The notes under the pieces: generated by a model
What the model was told of the DNA's origin: nothing
The model's input: only the letters and a program-made list of their open reading frames with translations
Database searches by the model: none
Part shown: positions 62,134-63,754 of the stretch, piece by piece
Position numbering within the stretch: the stretch's first letter is position 1
How the letters are laid out: every line of letters starts with the position of its first letter
NCBI GenBank assembly: GCA_001804785.1
Contig: MHBG01000079.1
Span: 1 to 63,754 of the forward strand
Source of the DNA: Lentisphaerae bacterium GWF2_45_14
Lineage (GTDB): Bacteria > Verrucomicrobiota > Lentisphaeria > Victivallales > GWF2-45-14
Length of the DNA stretch: 63,754 bases
Direction of reading: 5' to 3'
Translations under genes and position numbers: made by a program

Positions 62134-63754
62134 TCAGACTCTAAATTGATCTAGAAGTTTCTGGAGTTCCACGGCCATTTCCGAAAGTTGTACCGCCGAC
62201 ATATTCACGTCCTGTGCCGATTCACTGGTGTCCGTTGCCGCTTGACTGACCACCTGAATGTTGGAGGAAACTTCCTTTACTCCGCTGACCGCCTGTGAGC
62301 ATTGTGTAGAAACATCATGGGCGCCATCGGCGACCTGCGAGACGTTCCTGGCTATTTCACGGACTCCGGCATTTAATTCAATCACGTTGCTGGATACTCT
62401 CCTTGCTCCATTACTTGCCTGGATAAGGTTTCTGACGTTTTCTTTTATCGTGACGTTCTGTCCTTCGACTGCCAGCGCGATGGTGTTGGCCGCTTTGTCC
62501 ACTTCAGTTATGACTTTTTCAATGGCGGCAACATCATTTACTGTTGATTCGGTCGACCTTTGCATGGCGCCTATCCGTTTGCGAATATCTGCCGTTGCAT
62601 AATTGGTTTGCTTTGCCAGTTCCCTGACTTCATTGGCAACGACGGAAAACCCTTTTCCTGCTTCTCCTGCCCTGGCGGCTTCGATTGTGGCGTTGAGCGC
62701 TAAAAGTTTGGTCTGTTCGGCTACTTCTTCAATAGCTTCAATAACCTTGCTGATCTCCTGGGAAGCGTTGGACAGTTGCTGTATTTGTAAAGACGCCTTT
62801 TTTACCGAGAGAACGGCATCTTTAACCGAGGAGCGGGATTCTTCAGTGTTTTTTGCTATTTCTTCAGCCGTAACGGCTAGTCCTTCTGAGGCGGTCTCTA
62901 TTTGGGTCAGGTTTGTTTGACTTTGTTCAACCGCCGCACCCACGGTTGCTATACTGGTGGAAATTTGTTCAATAGCGGAAGAAACGTTCTGGGTGTTTAC
63001 GCTTATTTCTTCGGCGGTTCCGGCTATGGAGCTGATATTTGATGTCATTTGCTCGGTTGCTCCGGCAACGGAATGTGCTTGAGCAGTCATTTCTTCCGAG
63101 CTGGCAGCCAGCCCTCCCGAAACGGAGGAGAATTTTTCCGAAACTTCGCCAATGGCAACCGTTGCGTGTTTGACTTTCCTTATTATTTCACTTATGGTGC
63201 CCATCAGTGTATTGAACCATCCGGAAAGCTCATCTACCTCATTGCGCATGGAATCCTGCATAACGAAGCATTCGGTACAGCTTTTTAATTTTCCAGAGAG
63301 TATAGAGGGACAATGAATCTGTCCCGGCGCGTTTGAGCCAACAGTATCCCAGCAGGACGCTTCCTTCCCGAATTCGGGACATTCTTTTCTTCCGCATTTT
63401 TTCTTTGCCGAGCAGTTTTTCTTAGGCATTGGCAGACGCTTGGTCAGGTCGCCCTCGCCTGACGTAATGTTCTTCAGTATATTTATGGTTCTCTTAATGG
63501 GGGCGATTATCAGCCCGGGCAGAATGATGCTCATTATGATTGCGGAAATAATCGCAATTATGGATAGCGCAATGATGCCGGCATTGATTGCGGCAGCATC
63601 CTTGTGCATTTTCTTTTCAATCAATTCAATGCTGTTGCCCACATTAACATTGATATTTCGTAGAATGTCCTGTACCTGGTGAAGCTCAGTCATGGTCATG
63701 TCGTTATAAATCTTTACGGCTCCGGAGCGATTCCCATTATTTACGGCGGCGACA
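62134..63754 (-). CDS. Methyl-accepting chemotaxis protein, partial
   Basis: The reading frame is open to the window edge, so the N-terminus is cut off. It includes the end of a four-helix sensor domain, a membrane helix (about 60 residues after the ATG at 63699), and a HAMP region interrupted by seven cysteines between positions about 63230 and 63420. The signalling domain contains the conserved hairpin tip [20 protein letters not shown]. An ATG at 63699 is internal because in-frame codons continue upstream of it. It may signal to the CheY/CheX proteins at 28 kb, though no CheA or CheW lies in this window. Confidence 0.93.
   Translation of the reverse strand, partial: VAAVNNGNRSGAVKIYNDMTMTELHQVQDILRNINVNVGNSIELIEKKMHKDAAAINAGIIALSIIAIISAIIMSIILPGLIIAPIKRTINILKNITSGEGDLTKRLPMPKKNCSAKKKCGRKECPEFGKEASCWDTVGSNAPGQIHCPSILSGKLKSCTECFVMQDSMRNEVDELSGWFNTLMGTISEIIRKVKHATVAIGEVSEKFSSVSGGLAASSEEMTAQAHSVAGATEQMTSNISSIAGTAEEISVNTQNVSSAIEQISTSIATVGAAVEQSQTNLTQIETASEGLAVTAEEIAKNTEESRSSVKDAVLSVKKASLQIQQLSNASQEISKVIEAIEEVAEQTKLLALNATIEAARAGEAGKGFSVVANEVRELAKQTNYATADIRKRIGAMQRSTESTVNDVAAIEKVITEVDKAANTIALAVEGQNVTIKENVRNLIQASNGARRVSSNVIELNAGVREIARNVSQVADGAHDVSTQCSQAVSGVKEVSSNIQVVSQAATDTSESAQDVNMSAVQLSEMAVELQKLLDQFRV

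Overview
The window looks like one end of a draft contig from an uncultured PVC-superphylum bacterium, most likely a Lentisphaerota (Victivallis-like) organism. This is inferred from gene content, not from a marker phylogeny. Supporting traits are a prepilin-like protein with a C-terminal HxxGANxLFCDxH signature, a Ser/Thr kinase with an N-terminal two-CxxC zinc ribbon, a planctomycete-type J-like domain with an NYYxILGV motif, several divergent uroporphyrinogen-decarboxylase (URO-D) family proteins, GH20-like glycosidases and AraC regulators. No rRNA, tRNA, CRISPR array, insertion sequence or prophage was seen. Genes are dense and only one gap exceeds 300 bp.

Positions 1-139 hold a perfect 55-bp inverted repeat. 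Its outer part is the true upstream ribD sequence in reverse orientation, so the contig end is a fold-back artefact. From there to 6918 runs a tight plus-strand series: ribD (broken by the artefact), a zinc-ribbon membrane protein, pdxB, and a ferric-type ABC importer (ATPase, binding protein, double permease). A class II aldolase faces a LacI regulator plus a GH5-like glycosidase, with two matching operators between them. From 10.9 to 17.7 kb the minus strand carries apgM with a GT39-like membrane glycosyltransferase, a receiver-kinase hybrid, a Ser/Thr kinase and a membrane protein sharing a repeat with that kinase. A tandem-domain NDK with an aminotransferase follows, then a minus-strand operon of STN-domain protein, YceH, AAA+ ATPase and tadA. 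The 24-30 kb region is a signalling block: PAS kinase, sigma-54 response regulator, CheY, CheX, CheY and a J-like zinc-ribbon protein. A cytoplasmic GH20-like enzyme, pilT and pdxJ come next.

The most unusual part is 33.9-46.3 kb. A corrinoid protein, a RACo-type corrinoid activator and two URO-D methyltransferase-like proteins form one minus-strand operon. Two further URO-D genes, three AraC regulators, a prepilin-like protein and a secreted GH20 surround it. No MtaB/MttB/MtbB-type substrate methyltransferase is present, so the URO-D proteins probably fill that role for an unknown methylated substrate. Upstream of the corrinoid operon and of the separate URO-D gene at 45.2 kb lie arrays of three 16-bp direct repeats with identical 45/21-bp offsets. 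Each array is followed at the same distance by a TATARR -10-like hexamer. This predicts an AraC-controlled regulon joining the two loci.

The right part is mostly housekeeping and envelope functions: folK, fmt, rng, an ECF sigma/anti-sigma pair, a GAF sigma-54 activator, a third GH20-like gene, a TetR-controlled RND efflux operon, a cupin, a fused 2-hydroxyacyl-CoA dehydratase activase/HgdB-like protein with an added four-Cys motif, and a chemoreceptor with a Cys-rich HAMP region that runs off the end.
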